A stretch of 64,000 nt of DNA from Propionigenium maris DSM 9537 (GTDB taxonomy: Bacteria > Fusobacteriota > Fusobacteriia > Fusobacteriales > Fusobacteriaceae), in contig NZ_BSDY01000007.1 in NCBI RefSeq assembly GCF_027925155.1, forward strand, positions 1 to 64,000, written 5' to 3'. A program made the translations under genes and the position numbers. Positions 43,991 to 52,299 of this stretch are shown here, in pieces (position 1 is the stretch's first letter; each line of letters opens with the position of its first letter). Under the pieces are notes generated by a model. The model was not told the DNA's origin. It saw only the letters and a list, made by a program, of their open reading frames with translations, and did no database searches.

Positions 43991-44013
43991 GCAGCTTACT
44001 AAGCTGCTTTTTT
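43984..44013 (+). terminator. Intrinsic terminator after the HAD gene
   Basis: AAAAAAGCAGCTT pairs with AAGCTGCTTTTTT around ACT. Confidence 0.92.
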
Positions 44014-44097
44014 CTTTGGAATATTCCCAGATCATTTAAAGGATAGGAAGAGTTTTATGGTATTAATCTATTAAGAAAATATAAAGGAGCAGGTTTT

Positions 44098-44487
44098 ATG
44101 GGATTAATAGAGCAGCTACACAGAGAACATAATGAGATTCGACTACACCTGAAGAAGATCCAGGTAAACGATGATATTGAGATCTTAAATCAGCACTTCA
44201 GCCAGTTAAAGAGGGTGCTTATCTCCCACCTCATTACCGAGGACAATGAACTCTACCCGGCTCTCAGAAGCCTCCAGGCAACGGAAAAAATATCCAACTC
44301 CTTTGAGGAGGAGATGGGAAGGATATCAAGTGATATAATGGATTTCTATGCTAAGTATAAGTATGAGTTTAAGGGAGAAAATTTTAGAGGGGATGCCGGT
44401 GTGATAATAGATAAACTCATCTACCGGATTACCAAGGAGGAGAGGGAACTCTACCCAACCTTTAAAAGACATTTTCCAAATAAATAG
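44098..44487 (+). CDS. Hemerythrin-domain protein
   Basis: A 129-residue four-helix protein. Iron-ligand histidines and carboxylates are visible in LHREHNEIRLHL, HLITEDNELYPAL and ERELYPTFKRHF. Single-domain bacterial hemerythrins bind oxygen or nitric oxide, or serve in iron-centre repair in anaerobes. The start has AAAGGAGCAGG upstream. Single gene convergent with mgtE. Confidence 0.87.
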   Translation: MGLIEQLHREHNEIRLHLKKIQVNDDIEILNQHFSQLKRVLISHLITEDNELYPALRSLQATEKISNSFEEEMGRISSDIMDFYAKYKYEFKGENFRGDAGVIIDKLIYRITKEERELYPTFKRHFPNK

Positions 44488-44488
44488 A

Positions 44489-44516
44489 GGAGGAGCCCTA
44501 CGGCCCCTCCTTTTTC
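44489..44516. terminator. Terminator between hemerythrin gene and mgtE
   Basis: AGGAGGAGCC pairs imperfectly with GGCCCCTCCT around CTAC, followed by T residues. Confidence 0.75.
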
Positions 44517-45844
44517 TATACTAATTTTAAGAATGTCGTTGCAAAGTAGAAGTAGATCAAGAGAGATATTGTATCTACTATGGTAGTGATAAGAGGTGCT
44601 GCCATTATAGCAGGATCCAGCTTCAGTGTCTTTGCTATAATTGGAAGGGTTCCACCTATTGTTTTAGCTGTAGTAACTGTGAAAACAAGTGTGGAACACA
44701 CAACCATAGCTACCATGGGATCTATCTTCTCAAAGAAAGCCAGCCTCAGAAAGTTGGCTGTAGCAAGTCCAAGTCCTACAAGGACCCCCACCCTCATCTC
44801 CTTAAAGATTATTCCTGGCAGATCCTTCTTCTCTATCTCTCCCAGGGCAAGGCCTCTTATTATAAGGGAGGAGGCCTGAGATCCTGCATTTCCCCCTGTA
44901 TCCATAAGCATAGGAATAAAGGCCGCCAGAATAACTGCATTTTCAAGGACCTCTTCATACCTTCCTATTACCCTTCCAGTAAGGGTTGCTGATATCATAA
45001 GTACAAAGAGCCACACTATTCTGTGTTTTGCCAGGCTGAATATTCCTGTTTTCTTATACTCAGTTTCCATGGGTTCCACGGCATTCATCTTCTGGATGTC
45101 CTCTGTATTCTCCTCTTCTAGAGCATCGATAACGTCATCCACAGTGATAACCCCTACCATCTTTTCCTCTACATCCACCACAGCTACAAGGTCCAGGTCA
45201 TACTTTTTAAAAGCCTTGATTACATCCTCCTGGTCATCTACAGTTTTTACTGTAACTGGGAACCTCTCCATGAGCTCCTCTACTACCTCATCCTCCTTGG
45301 CAAGAACTATATCCTTTAGACTCAGTACCCCTTCAAGCTTCTTGGTCCTGTCTGTAATGAAGCAGGTGTTGATACTGACACTCTCTCTACCTACAGATCT
45401 TATCACATCCAGGGCTTCCCTCACTGTCATGGACTTCTTGAGTGCCATAAACTCCACTGTCATAAGGGAGCCAGCCGAATCCTCCGGGTACTTTAAGAGC
45501 TTATTGATATTGCTTCTTCTCTCAGTTGGAGTAAGCTTCAACACCCTCTTTACTACATTGGCGGGCATCTCCTCAAGGAAATCTACCACATCATCCAGGA
45601 AGAGGCTGTTTATTACATTCTCCACTTCTCCCTCACGGATATTTTCCACCAGGTACTGCTGCCTCTCAACCTCCATATAGGAAAAGACATCTGCAGCTCT
45701 GTCCTTCTCCAGAAGTCTAAAAACAATTAAAAGATCCTCCTTATCCATCTCCTCTAGCATATTTGCTATGTCCGGCGAGTTCATCTCCTTCAGGTGATCC
45801 TTTAACTCTAAAAATCTTCTCTCATCTAATAGTCTTTTTACCAT
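44516..45844 (-). CDS. mgtE: Magnesium transporter MgtE
   Basis: A 442-residue Mg2+ channel. The N-terminal domain (1-125, RLLDERRFLELKDHLKEMNSPD onwards) and a CBS pair (130-250, with VEEKMVGVITVDDVIDALEEE) form the cytoplasmic Mg sensor. Five membrane helices follow, with the pore signature IPMLMDTGGNAGSQASSLIIRG. The ATG at 45844 lies behind AAGGAG; a longer in-frame GTG version would begin inside a hairpin. An unusual leader lies upstream. Confidence 0.95.
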   Translation of the reverse strand: MVKRLLDERRFLELKDHLKEMNSPDIANMLEEMDKEDLLIVFRLLEKDRAADVFSYMEVERQQYLVENIREGEVENVINSLFLDDVVDFLEEMPANVVKRVLKLTPTERRSNINKLLKYPEDSAGSLMTVEFMALKKSMTVREALDVIRSVGRESVSINTCFITDRTKKLEGVLSLKDIVLAKEDEVVEELMERFPVTVKTVDDQEDVIKAFKKYDLDLVAVVDVEEKMVGVITVDDVIDALEEENTEDIQKMNAVEPMETEYKKTGIFSLAKHRIVWLFVLMISATLTGRVIGRYEEVLENAVILAAFIPMLMDTGGNAGSQASSLIIRGLALGEIEKKDLPGIIFKEMRVGVLVGLGLATANFLRLAFFEKIDPMVAMVVCSTLVFTVTTAKTIGGTLPIIAKTLKLDPAIMAAPLITTIVDTISLLIYFYFATTFLKLV

Positions 45845-45962
45845 AATCTGCTCCTTCTTATGAGAAGCACGGGATCGGACCACGGCTTCTCAAATGCGTA
45901 TTTTTTTCTATGGGTACTTTATCTTTGCTTCTACCGGCGCCCTCCATGGCCCTCACCTCCAT
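45845..45962 (-). promoter_or_regulatory. Structured 5' leader of mgtE, class unassigned
   Basis: Directly before the mgtE ribosome-binding site, GAGAAGC pairs with GCTTCTC (45862-45891) with further pairing inside. Upstream lies a GC-rich block (45934-45960) containing AGGTGAGGGCCATGGAG and GGCGCC in otherwise AT-rich sequence. AGGTGAGG recalls the start of the M-box Mg riboswitch, but the other M-box segments are not found and the leader is too short. Confidence 0.4.
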
Positions 45963-46214
45963 TCAATAATTGTCTGTTCAGTATAATTTTAACTCTAATT
46001 CTTATTATCGCCAACTTATTTAATATTAAATATACTTAAAGTCAACTTGAAGAGTATAGCAGATTTTTTTAAGATGGAGACATTAAGTTTAACTTAGATT
46101 ATTTTTAAGGTTTAAGAGAAAATGTAATTTAATGATTTCAGATTTAGTTTTTAGTATCTTTTTTGAATATTAAGATGTTTTTTTGTTTTAAATGTATTTT
46201 TATTGAAAAAACCG
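45963..46214. other. AT-rich intergenic sequence
   Basis: No gene or clear structure is seen in these 250 bases between the mgtE leader and the tRNA-Sec promoter. Runs of T and TTTAA-type words dominate. Confidence 0.5.
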
Positions 46215-46243
46215 TTGACACCTCCTCTGAAAGGTGCTATACT
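46215..46243 (+). promoter_or_regulatory. Strong promoter of tRNA-Sec
   Basis: TTGACA (46215-46220) and TATACT (46238-46243) are separated by exactly 17 bases, close to the sigma-70 consensus. The -10 box lies 15 bases before the tRNA. Confidence 0.85.
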
Positions 46244-46258
46244 CTTCATGTAAGCAAT

Positions 46259-46352
46259 GGAAGTGGATGAGCAACTGGTGTTCTCCCCGGTCTTCAAAAC
46301 CGTGTGGGCGGCGTGAGTCGTCGGTAGGTTCGATTCCTACACATTTCCGCCA
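46259..46352 (+). tRNA. selC: tRNA-Sec (anticodon TCA)
   Basis: A 94-base tRNA including encoded CCA. The acceptor arms GGAAGTG and CATTTCC, discriminator G, a long extra arm and the T-arm GTAGG-TTCGATT-CCTAC are visible. The anticodon loop reads CTTCAAA with TCA, which decodes UGA. The long variable arm and overall length are those of bacterial tRNA-Sec. It is the RNA partner of selA, selB and selD at 1.7-6.1 kb but lies 40 kb from them, with its own promoter and terminator. Confidence 0.97.
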
Positions 46353-46376
46353 AACTTAAATATAATTTACTTTGAT

Positions 46377-46412
46377 ATACAGGGATTTAATATAAAATCC
46401 CTGTATTTTTAT
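46377..46412 (+). terminator. Intrinsic terminator of tRNA-Sec
   Basis: ATACAGGGATTT pairs with AAATCCCTGTAT around AATATA, followed by T-rich sequence. Confidence 0.9.
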
Positions 46413-46533
46413 TTTTTGACCCCCACGCTCTTCCGGTCGGTTTTTAGGCATACCGATGCTGGAGGCAGGGGTGTATTTTCACCCTTTATCTTGTTATTAT
46501 TTTTAAGTAGGGATGAAATACGATAGATAAAAA

Positions 46534-46556
46534 AAGAGGGTTTAAAACCCTCTTCT
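46534..46556 (-). terminator. Terminator after the amino-acid binding protein gene
   Basis: AAGAGGGTTT pairs with AAACCCTCTT; A residues on the plus side provide the U run. Confidence 0.8.
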
Positions 46557-46614
46557 TTACTTGTTTTTAAATTGGCTGCAACTAACTTTACTATACAGTT
46601 TTGCAATCTAAATA

Positions 46615-47358
46615 TTATTCGTTTTCCACTATATATTTTTCAAGAAGCTCTTGGTAAAACTCGCTTCCAATAATGTTATCCAAAGCGCCATTTATCTTTT
46701 CCAGAAGCTCTGTATTCTCCTTACTTATAGCTATAGCATACTCCTCCTTTGCAAGCTCCTTTGGTAGTATCTTCAGTTCAGGATTCTGTCCTACAAAGTT
46801 TACTGCCTGCTGATAGTCTAGGATAATAGCATCTATCTTAGAAGTGTTAAGAGCTAAGATTGCTTCATAGGCCTTATTATACTTAGTAAGGTTTATCCCC
46901 TCTATTCCCTCAGCCAGGGTATCACTTGTTGTCCCCAAAGGAACTCCCACATTCTTTCCAGGAAGGTCCTCTCCACTGGTGATACTGGTATCATCCTTCT
47001 TTACTATAATTACCTGGCTTACATTAAAGTATGCCTTGGAAAAGTTTACTGCCTTCTTTCTTTCCTCGGTCACAGACATTCCAGAAATTATCGCATCTAT
47101 CTTACCTGTCTGTAAAGCCGGAAGAAGTCCTGCAAAGGCTATATCCTGAATCTCTAACTTTATTCCAGCCTGTTTTTCTATCTCCTTTGCCAGATCCACA
47201 TCAAAACCTACAATTTCTCCACCTTCTCTGTACTCAAATGGAGCAAAGTCAGCACTCATCCCTACCACATAGGTCTTCTGCTCCTCTTTTTTAGTCTCTT
47301 CCTTGGTTCCACAAGCTGCTAACAACATTATCATTAATATTCCCAGTATCTTCTTCAT
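46615..47358 (-). CDS. Amino-acid ABC transporter substrate-binding lipoprotein
   Basis: A 247-residue family-3 binding protein (lipobox MLLAACGT, Cys16). It shows the signature GFDVDLAKEIEKQAG and the ligand-site segments MSADFAPFEYREGG and ISGMSVTEERKKAVNFS. It lies last in the cluster after argG, whereas the matching permease and ATPase genes lie upstream of argH. Given this context and the arginine-coded leaders, arginine, citrulline or ornithine is the likely ligand; that is inference. Confidence 0.9.
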   Translation of the reverse strand: MKKILGILMIMLLAACGTKEETKKEEQKTYVVGMSADFAPFEYREGGEIVGFDVDLAKEIEKQAGIKLEIQDIAFAGLLPALQTGKIDAIISGMSVTEERKKAVNFSKAYFNVSQVIIVKKDDTSITSGEDLPGKNVGVPLGTTSDTLAEGIEGINLTKYNKAYEAILALNTSKIDAIILDYQQAVNFVGQNPELKILPKELAKEEYAIAISKENTELLEKINGALDNIIGSEFYQELLEKYIVENE

Positions 47359-47457
47359 CTTTCTCCCTCCCTAGAGCTAACCTCAATAAAATTTATTGCG
47401 GCACTCTTCTCTAATAAAAAACGTTATCTTCTTGCCAAAACTTTTAAACCTTTATAC

Positions 47458-48684
47458 TTATAAACCTTTTTTCTGCTTCATCATTGCATTTATCTTGCTA
47501 GGCAGTGAGAATAACTTTATGAACCCCTCTGCATCGCTGTGGTTGTAAAGATCACTTGCTCCAAAGGATGAAACCTCCTCGTCATAGAGAGCATTTTCAC
47601 TCCACTTTCCTGCCACCTTTATATTTCCCTTATAGAGCTTTAGCTTTACCGTACCGCTTACACCCTCCTGAAGCTTTTCCACAAGACAGTCCATAGCTTC
47701 CTTCAATGGGCTGAACCATAGACCATTGTATGTAAGTTCTGCATACTTTAGAGCCATACTCTTTTTAAATGCCCACGACTCCTTGTCCATACAGATACTT
47801 TCCAAGTCCTCTAAAGCCTTATAAAGTATCGTTCCCCCTGGTGTTTCATAGACCCCTCTGGATTTCATTCCTACCAGTCTGTTTTCCACAATATCTATAA
47901 TTCCTATACCGTTTCTTCCCCCTATCTCATTTAGCTTAGACACCAACTCTACCGCTCCTAACTTCTCTCCATTTACCGCCACTGGAGTTCCCTTATAGAA
48001 CTCTACCTCCACATACTCCTCTACATCTGGAGCATCCTTAGGTGGTGTGGTCATCATATAGAAGTCCTCCTCCATATGTTCATTTCCAAGGCCCTCTATC
48101 TCTCCCCCCTCATGGCTGATATGCCATATATTCTGGTCTCTGGAGTAGATCTTCTCCTTGGTTACGCTGAGTTTTATCCCCTTGGACTGGGCATAATCTA
48201 TGGCATCCTCTCTGGATTCTATATCCCACTCTCTCCACGGAGCTATTATCTTTATTGTAGGATCAAAGGAGGCTACTCCCACTTCAAATCTTACCTGGTC
48301 GTTTCCCTTACCTGTACACCCGTGGCATATATACTTAGCCCCCTCCTTGTGGGCTATCTCTACCAGCTTCTTTGCCATAAGAGGTCTAGCATAGGCTGTT
48401 CCCAGAAGATATCTTCCCTCATACATAGCCCCGGCTTTTAGTGCCTTAAAAACATAATCTGAAAGAAACTCCTCAGTTACCTCTTCTATATATATCTTGC
48501 TTGCTCCTGAAGATATGGCTTTCTCCTTTACCTCCTCCATATCGTCGTCCTGTCCTACATTTATACAGGCTGCTATTACTTCTAGATCATAGTTTTCCTT
48601 AAGCCATGGTACGATTATAGATGTATCCAGCCCCCCTGAATATGCCAGCACTACCTTTTCTTTAACTGTATTTTTTTCATTCAT
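47458..48684 (-). CDS. argG: Argininosuccinate synthase
   Basis: A 408-residue ATP-dependent enzyme joining citrulline and aspartate. The N-terminal P-loop-like [15 protein letters not shown] (14-28), the [14 protein letters not shown] segment and SREDAIDYA are characteristic. The start is ATG, 4 bases after the argH stop, behind AGGGGG. The order argH-argG is the reverse of the more usual one. With argF and argD at the end of the window it completes the last steps of arginine synthesis. Confidence 0.97.
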   Translation of the reverse strand: MNEKNTVKEKVVLAYSGGLDTSIIVPWLKENYDLEVIAACINVGQDDDMEEVKEKAISSGASKIYIEEVTEEFLSDYVFKALKAGAMYEGRYLLGTAYARPLMAKKLVEIAHKEGAKYICHGCTGKGNDQVRFEVGVASFDPTIKIIAPWREWDIESREDAIDYAQSKGIKLSVTKEKIYSRDQNIWHISHEGGEIEGLGNEHMEEDFYMMTTPPKDAPDVEEYVEVEFYKGTPVAVNGEKLGAVELVSKLNEIGGRNGIGIIDIVENRLVGMKSRGVYETPGGTILYKALEDLESICMDKESWAFKKSMALKYAELTYNGLWFSPLKEAMDCLVEKLQEGVSGTVKLKLYKGNIKVAGKWSENALYDEEVSSFGASDLYNHSDAEGFIKLFSLPSKINAMMKQKKGL

Positions 48685-48688
48685 TGTT

Positions 48689-50071
48689 TTATCCCCCTAT
48701 TTTCTCTAGATATTTCTTCCCGTTATTCATCTGTACCTCAAGAGCTTTCCTCCCTGTACCACCGTAGGAATTTCTCTCCCATACACAGCTTTCCAGACTT
48801 ATCTTTTTATGGATATCCTCTCCGAAGGCTTCATCAAACTCCTTGAACTCCCCTAGCTTCAGTTCAGATATCTTCCTCTTATTTACCTCACAATAAACCA
48901 CTATCTCTCCTACTATTCTGTGGGCTTCCCTGAAGGGAACTCCCTTCTTAGCCAGGTAATCAGCCACATCTGTGGCATTTATGAATCCTCCCTCTAGATT
49001 TTCATACATCCTATCTGCATTTATCTTCATTGTTTCAAACATCTCTTTGAATATCACAAGGGATATCTTTATTGTATCTATAGAATCAAAGATCCCCTCC
49101 TTGTCCTCTTGGGTATCCTTATTGTAAGCAAGGGGCAACCCCTTCATCACCGTCATTATCCCCACAAGGTTTCCATATATTCTTCCGGTCTTTCCCCTTA
49201 TGAGCTCTGCCACATCGGGATTTTTCTTTTGTGGCATGATGGAGGATCCAGTGGAGTAGGTATCTGCCATCTCCACAAAGGAAAACTCGGTAGTCGACCA
49301 TACCACTATCTCCTCACAAAATCTCGATAGGTGCATTGAGATCATTGATATTACAAAGTTCATCTCTATGATGAAATCTCTGTCACTCACTGTGTCTATG
49401 GAGTTTTCAGTTACCTTTTCAAACCCCAGCTCCTTGGCTACAAACTCTCTGTCTATATTGTAAGTTGTCCCTGCAAGTGCTCCTGCTCCCAGTGGCAGTT
49501 CATCCATCCTTTCTATGCTTTGCTCCAGCCTTTCATAGTCCCTCTTAAACATCTGAAAGTAAGCCATAAAGTGGTGAGCTGCCGATATAGGCTGAGCTCT
49601 TTGCAGGTGAGTATAACCTGGCATTATTACCTCTTTATTTTCAATACTTTTATTCAGAATCGATCCCATAAGCTCTTCGAGAAGCTTCTTTATAAGGGTT
49701 CCCTCCTTTTTCAGATACATCCTTATATCTACAGCCACCTGATCATTTCTGCTTCTTGCTGTGTGGAGCTTCCCTCCTATCTGACCAATCTTTTCTATAA
49801 GTCTTTTTTCTATAGCCATATGGATATCTTCGTCTTCTATATGGAAGACAAAGTTTTCTGCTTCTATCTCTTCCTTTATCTCCAGGAGACCATCTTTCAT
49901 AGCCCTTTGCTCCTCAGATGAAATTATACCCTGTTTAGCCAGCATCTTGCTGTGAGCTATACTTCCCTCTATATCTTCAGCATACATTCTCTTATCAAAA
50001 TTTATAGATGCATTGAACTCCTCCAGTATCTTGCTGGAACCTTCAACGAATCTTCCTCCCCATAACTTCAA
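48689..50071 (-). CDS. argH: Argininosuccinate lyase
   Basis: A 460-residue enzyme releasing arginine and fumarate. Family motifs are LWGGRF at the start, [15 protein letters not shown], and the signature [12 protein letters not shown] with the catalytic serine. It starts at TTG (50071) with AGGGGG 6 bases before it; no ATG stands in a suitable place. It is preceded by a 46-residue frame and by an arginine-codon-rich leader with a terminator, so its expression is probably attenuated. Confidence 0.96.
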   Translation of the reverse strand: MKLWGGRFVEGSSKILEEFNASINFDKRMYAEDIEGSIAHSKMLAKQGIISSEEQRAMKDGLLEIKEEIEAENFVFHIEDEDIHMAIEKRLIEKIGQIGGKLHTARSRNDQVAVDIRMYLKKEGTLIKKLLEELMGSILNKSIENKEVIMPGYTHLQRAQPISAAHHFMAYFQMFKRDYERLEQSIERMDELPLGAGALAGTTYNIDREFVAKELGFEKVTENSIDTVSDRDFIIEMNFVISMISMHLSRFCEEIVVWSTTEFSFVEMADTYSTGSSIMPQKKNPDVAELIRGKTGRIYGNLVGIMTVMKGLPLAYNKDTQEDKEGIFDSIDTIKISLVIFKEMFETMKINADRMYENLEGGFINATDVADYLAKKGVPFREAHRIVGEIVVYCEVNKRKISELKLGEFKEFDEAFGEDIHKKISLESCVWERNSYGGTGRKALEVQMNNGKKYLEKIGG

Positions 50072-50092
50072 ACTTTTCCCCCTTTCTCTACT

Positions 50093-50233
50093 CTATCCAC
50101 CGATAAGGACACAACTACCTCCCACAAAAATTCTTCTCTGCAGGTTTCTGATACCTTTCATCTCTACACTTCCTCCACCTGGTGTAAAGATCACTGCCGT
50201 TATTACCACTAATATATTTATCATCTTTTTCAT
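50093..50233 (-). CDS. Small exported or membrane peptide (46 aa) upstream of argH
   Basis: A 46-codon frame behind GGAGAAGAAAG. It begins MKKMINILVVITAVIFTPGG, a signal-like hydrophobic segment, and continues with a basic part IRNLQRRIFVGGSC. It lies after the leader terminator and ends 21 bases before the argH start, so it would be the first product of the read-through transcript. No family recognised. It could be a real small protein or a translated leader that helps argH initiation from its weak TTG. Confidence 0.45.
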   Translation of the reverse strand: MKKMINILVVITAVIFTPGGGSVEMKGIRNLQRRIFVGGSCVLIGG

Positions 50234-50289
50234 CTTTCTTCTCCATGTTGTTTTTTCCTGTTTTTCATTTATTTTCTATTTTTTTGTAT

Positions 50290-50321
50290 AAAAAAGGAGC
50301 CTGTCATCATCCAGGCTCCTA
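50290..50321 (-). terminator. Attenuator terminator before argHG
   Basis: On the minus strand AGGAGCCTG pairs with CAGGCTCCT around GATGATGA, followed by six T. It stands after the arginine-rich micro-ORF (50363-50398) and before the 46-residue frame and argH, the place of an attenuator. It also ends the transporter transcript. Confidence 0.88.
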
Positions 50322-50362
50322 CTCCAAGATAAATTACAGTTTCCTATATCAATATTCTGTTT

Positions 50363-50398
50363 TTAATTCTTCCTATACCTCATCCTGTTTTTCCTCAT
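50363..50398 (-). CDS. Arginine-rich leader peptide of argHG (11 aa)
   Basis: An 11-codon frame reading MRKNRMRYRKN then TAA, with GGGAGAAG 5-6 bases before the ATG. Four of eleven residues are arginine, all AGG, and two are lysine. It is followed 41 bases later by a strong intrinsic terminator and then by argH and argG, whose product is arginine. The arrangement fits ribosome-mediated attenuation: stalling at AGG when charged arginyl-tRNA is scarce would prevent termination. An obvious antiterminator partner was not found here, unlike in the leader at 52092-52172. Confidence 0.65.
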   Translation of the reverse strand: MRKNRMRYRKN

Positions 50399-50452
50399 CT
50401 TTCTTCTCCCTGTCTATTAAAATCCATATGAAAATTTCTACTACTGCTATTT

Positions 50453-51181
50453 TTAGTGGTTCAGTACCTTATCCAGAAACTCCTTTGTTCTCTGGCTCTT
50501 GGCATTTTCAAATATCTCTATGGGATCACCATCTTCCACTACTACCCCCTGATCCATAAACATCACTCTGTTAGCCACATTTTTAGCAAAACCCATCTCA
50601 TGGGTTACAATAACCATCGTCATCCCCTCGGTGGCCAGGTCTCTCATTACATCCAGTACCTCTCTTACCATCTCTGGGTCAAGGGCACTTGTCGGCTCAT
50701 CAAATAACATGATGTGTGGATCCATTGCAAGGGCTCTTGCTATGGCTATTCTCTGTTTTTGTCCCCCGCTCAACTGGTTAGGATAAGCCTTTGCCTTATC
50801 AGCCAGCCCCACTCTTTCCAGCAGACTCATAGCCTTCTCCTCCATGGCTCCCTTTCCCTGCTTCTTAACCTTCATTGGTGCCAGTGTAAGGTTTTCAAGG
50901 ACATTCTTATGTGGAAAAAGGTTAAAGTGCTGAAACACCATCCCCACTCTCTGACGTAGACTATTGATATTTGTAGCCTTCTCCATAATGTCCTGACCCT
51001 CTATGAGAATGCTTCCCTTAGTGGGCTCCTCCAGCTTGTTTATACATCTTAGAAATGTTGATTTCCCAGACCCGGAAGGTCCTATTACAGCTACTACCTC
51101 TCCCTTTTCCACATGCTTATCTATCCCCTTTAATACCTCTAATTCTCCAAAACTTTTATGTAACCCCTCTATCTTAATCAC
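50453..51181 (-). CDS. Amino-acid ABC transporter ATPase (GlnQ type)
   Basis: A 242-residue polar amino-acid transporter ATPase. Walker [10 protein letters not shown] (33-41), Q-loop [11 protein letters not shown], signature LSGGQKQR, Walker [15 protein letters not shown] and the H-loop VTHEM are all present. It starts at GTG (51181), overlapping the permease stop by 8 bases. It should work with the permease upstream and with the binding protein encoded beyond argG. Confidence 0.95.
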   Translation of the reverse strand: MIKIEGLHKSFGELEVLKGIDKHVEKGEVVAVIGPSGSGKSTFLRCINKLEEPTKGSILIEGQDIMEKATNINSLRQRVGMVFQHFNLFPHKNVLENLTLAPMKVKKQGKGAMEEKAMSLLERVGLADKAKAYPNQLSGGQKQRIAIARALAMDPHIMLFDEPTSALDPEMVREVLDVMRDLATEGMTMVIVTHEMGFAKNVANRVMFMDQGVVVEDGDPIEIFENAKSQRTKEFLDKVLNH

Positions 51182-51881
51182 TTACCTTCAACCCCCCTTC
51201 AACTTTTCTCATGAACTTTGTAAACATCGTTGTCAACATTAGATATATAAACCCCACTGCCAGAAGCGGCTCCACTCCTCTGTATGTCTGGCTGGTAATT
51301 ATATTAGCTGATCTCAGCAGATCCACTCCACCAATAAATCCTACTATGGAAGTTTCCTTCAGAAGAGCTATGAACTCACTTACAAGAGCTGGCAGTATCT
51401 TTTTTACTGCCTGTGGGATTATTATCTCCTTCATTGCTGTTGGATAGTTCATTCCCAATGCTCTTGCTGCTTCCATCTGTCCCTTTGGCAGCCCCTCTAT
51501 TCCCGCTCTTATTATTTCCGCTACATAGGCTCCGCTGTTCAGCCCAAAGGCTATCCCTGCCACCACAAGTATGGGCGTATTTCTAAGCTTTCCTACAAAT
51601 ATTATGTTGGCCAAAATCATTAGCTGCACCACTGCTGGAGTTCCTCTCACAATATCCACATACCCCAGTGCAAATCTTTCCAATGGATTTACCTTCTCCA
51701 GCTGCTTTATCCCCTTGAAGGGATAGAAGTGAGACAGCTTCATCATAGCTAGTAGAATTCCCCATACTATCCCGATGACCGCTGCAAACAGGGTTACTCC
51801 TATGGAAAACTTCAATCCCTTTAATATATACATGTATCTTGAATCTTTAAAAAATATCTCTGTCAATGTCTGTAAGTACAT
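51174..51881 (-). CDS. Amino-acid ABC transporter permease (HisM/GlnP type)
   Basis: A 235-residue permease with about five helices. Family motifs are [15 protein letters not shown], and the EAA loop in [41 protein letters not shown] precedes the ATG. First structural gene after a leader of about 380 bases containing an arginine-rich micro-ORF and two terminators. Probable role: arginine, ornithine or citrulline uptake. Confidence 0.93.
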   Translation of the reverse strand: MYLQTLTEIFFKDSRYMYILKGLKFSIGVTLFAAVIGIVWGILLAMMKLSHFYPFKGIKQLEKVNPLERFALGYVDIVRGTPAVVQLMILANIIFVGKLRNTPILVVAGIAFGLNSGAYVAEIIRAGIEGLPKGQMEAARALGMNYPTAMKEIIIPQAVKKILPALVSEFIALLKETSIVGFIGGVDLLRSANIITSQTYRGVEPLLAVGFIYLMLTTMFTKFMRKVEGGLKVSD

Positions 51882-51912
51882 CTCTTCCTCCTACTTATTC
51901 TTCCAATGTTAA

Positions 51913-51966
51913 TAAAAAAAGTCCGGCCAGCTTTTGTAACCTTATCTACAAAACGGCTGACCAGAC
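51913..51966 (-). terminator. Second leader terminator (B) before the amino-acid transporter genes
   Basis: On the minus strand GTCTGGTCAGCCGTTTTGTA pairs with TACAAAAGCTGGCCGGAC around GATAAGGT, followed by seven T. It lies between terminator A and the permease start. The segment ACAAAAGC in its 3' arm could instead pair with GCTTTTGT in the 3' arm of terminator A. Confidence 0.85.
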
Positions 51967-51980
51967 ACTCTTCCTTAAGA

Positions 51981-52018
51981 AAAAACAAAAGCCAGCAGGT
52001 ACAATCTACCTCTGGCTT
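51981..52018 (-). terminator. First leader terminator (A), attenuator of the amino-acid transporter operon
   Basis: On the minus strand AAGCCAG-AGGTA pairs with TACCT-CTGGCTT, followed by TTGTTTTTT. Its 5' arm (TTTAAGCC at 52014-52021) is a perfect 8-base complement of GGCTTAAA (52096-52103), which lies in the last codons of the arginine-rich leader peptide, so the two structures exclude each other. Confidence 0.85.
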
Positions 52019-52091
52019 AAACTCTCTCTCTCTACTCAGTTATACTCATGGGGTATCGCTTTCCCCCAATCTTTGCAAAAGAATTTAAATG

Positions 52092-52172
52092 TCAATTTAA
52101 GCCTATCGAAATTAGATAAGAATTATAGTTTTGTATTCTATTTCTCCTCATTCTACTCCTTAACTTAAGCAT
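52092..52172 (-). CDS. Arginine-rich leader peptide of the amino-acid transporter operon (26 aa)
   Basis: A 26-codon frame with an ideal AGAGGAGG site 6 bases upstream. It begins MLKLRSRMRRNR: five arginines (AGG, AGA, AGG, AGA, AGA) within eight codons, then an asparagine-, tyrosine- and serine-rich tail ending IGLN. The last sense codons contain GGCTTAAA, which can pair with the 5' arm of terminator A. A ribosome held at the arginine codons leaves GGCTTAAA free (antitermination); one that reaches the stop codon covers it (termination). This is the classical attenuator logic applied to arginine. Confidence 0.75.
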   Translation of the reverse strand: MLKLRSRMRRNRIQNYNSYLISIGLN

Positions 52173-52270
52173 TTGACTTCCTCCTCTTTTAAAATCTTTA
52201 ACCTGCTTCATTCTTCATCAACCATATTACTTCTCAAGTTGTTTTCTTAAATTATCTTTTATTAGAAATA

Positions 52271-52299
52271 AGTTTACCATTATAATCCCTTTCTGTCAA
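52271..52299 (-). promoter_or_regulatory. Promoter of the amino-acid transporter operon
   Basis: TTGACA (52294-52299) and TAAACT (52271-52276), minus strand, are 17 bases apart. Transcription would begin near 52264, about 90 bases before the leader peptide ATG. The remainder of the gap between here and 52510 is AT-rich without recognisable genes. Confidence 0.6.

Noticed and set aside
45845..45962. M-box magnesium riboswitch before mgtE
   Set aside because: Only the AGGTGAGG-like start is present; the other conserved M-box segments and the required length are missing, so it is listed as an unassigned leader.
46409..46606. A 65-codon minus-strand frame next to the tRNA-Sec terminator
   Set aside because: No convincing ribosome-binding site; it runs through a terminator hairpin and the GC-rich patch and has low-complexity sequence unlike a protein.
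50371..50460. A minus-strand frame between the transporter ATPase and the terminator that would read as a membrane helix with an acidic tail
   Set aside because: It contains no ATG, GTG or TTG start, and it overlaps the arginine-rich leader in another frame; only the latter has a start and a ribosome-binding site.
51866..52168. Plus-strand frame of 100 codons across the transporter leader
   Set aside because: It is antisense to the two terminators and the arginine leader, lacks a ribosome-binding site and has no protein-like composition.
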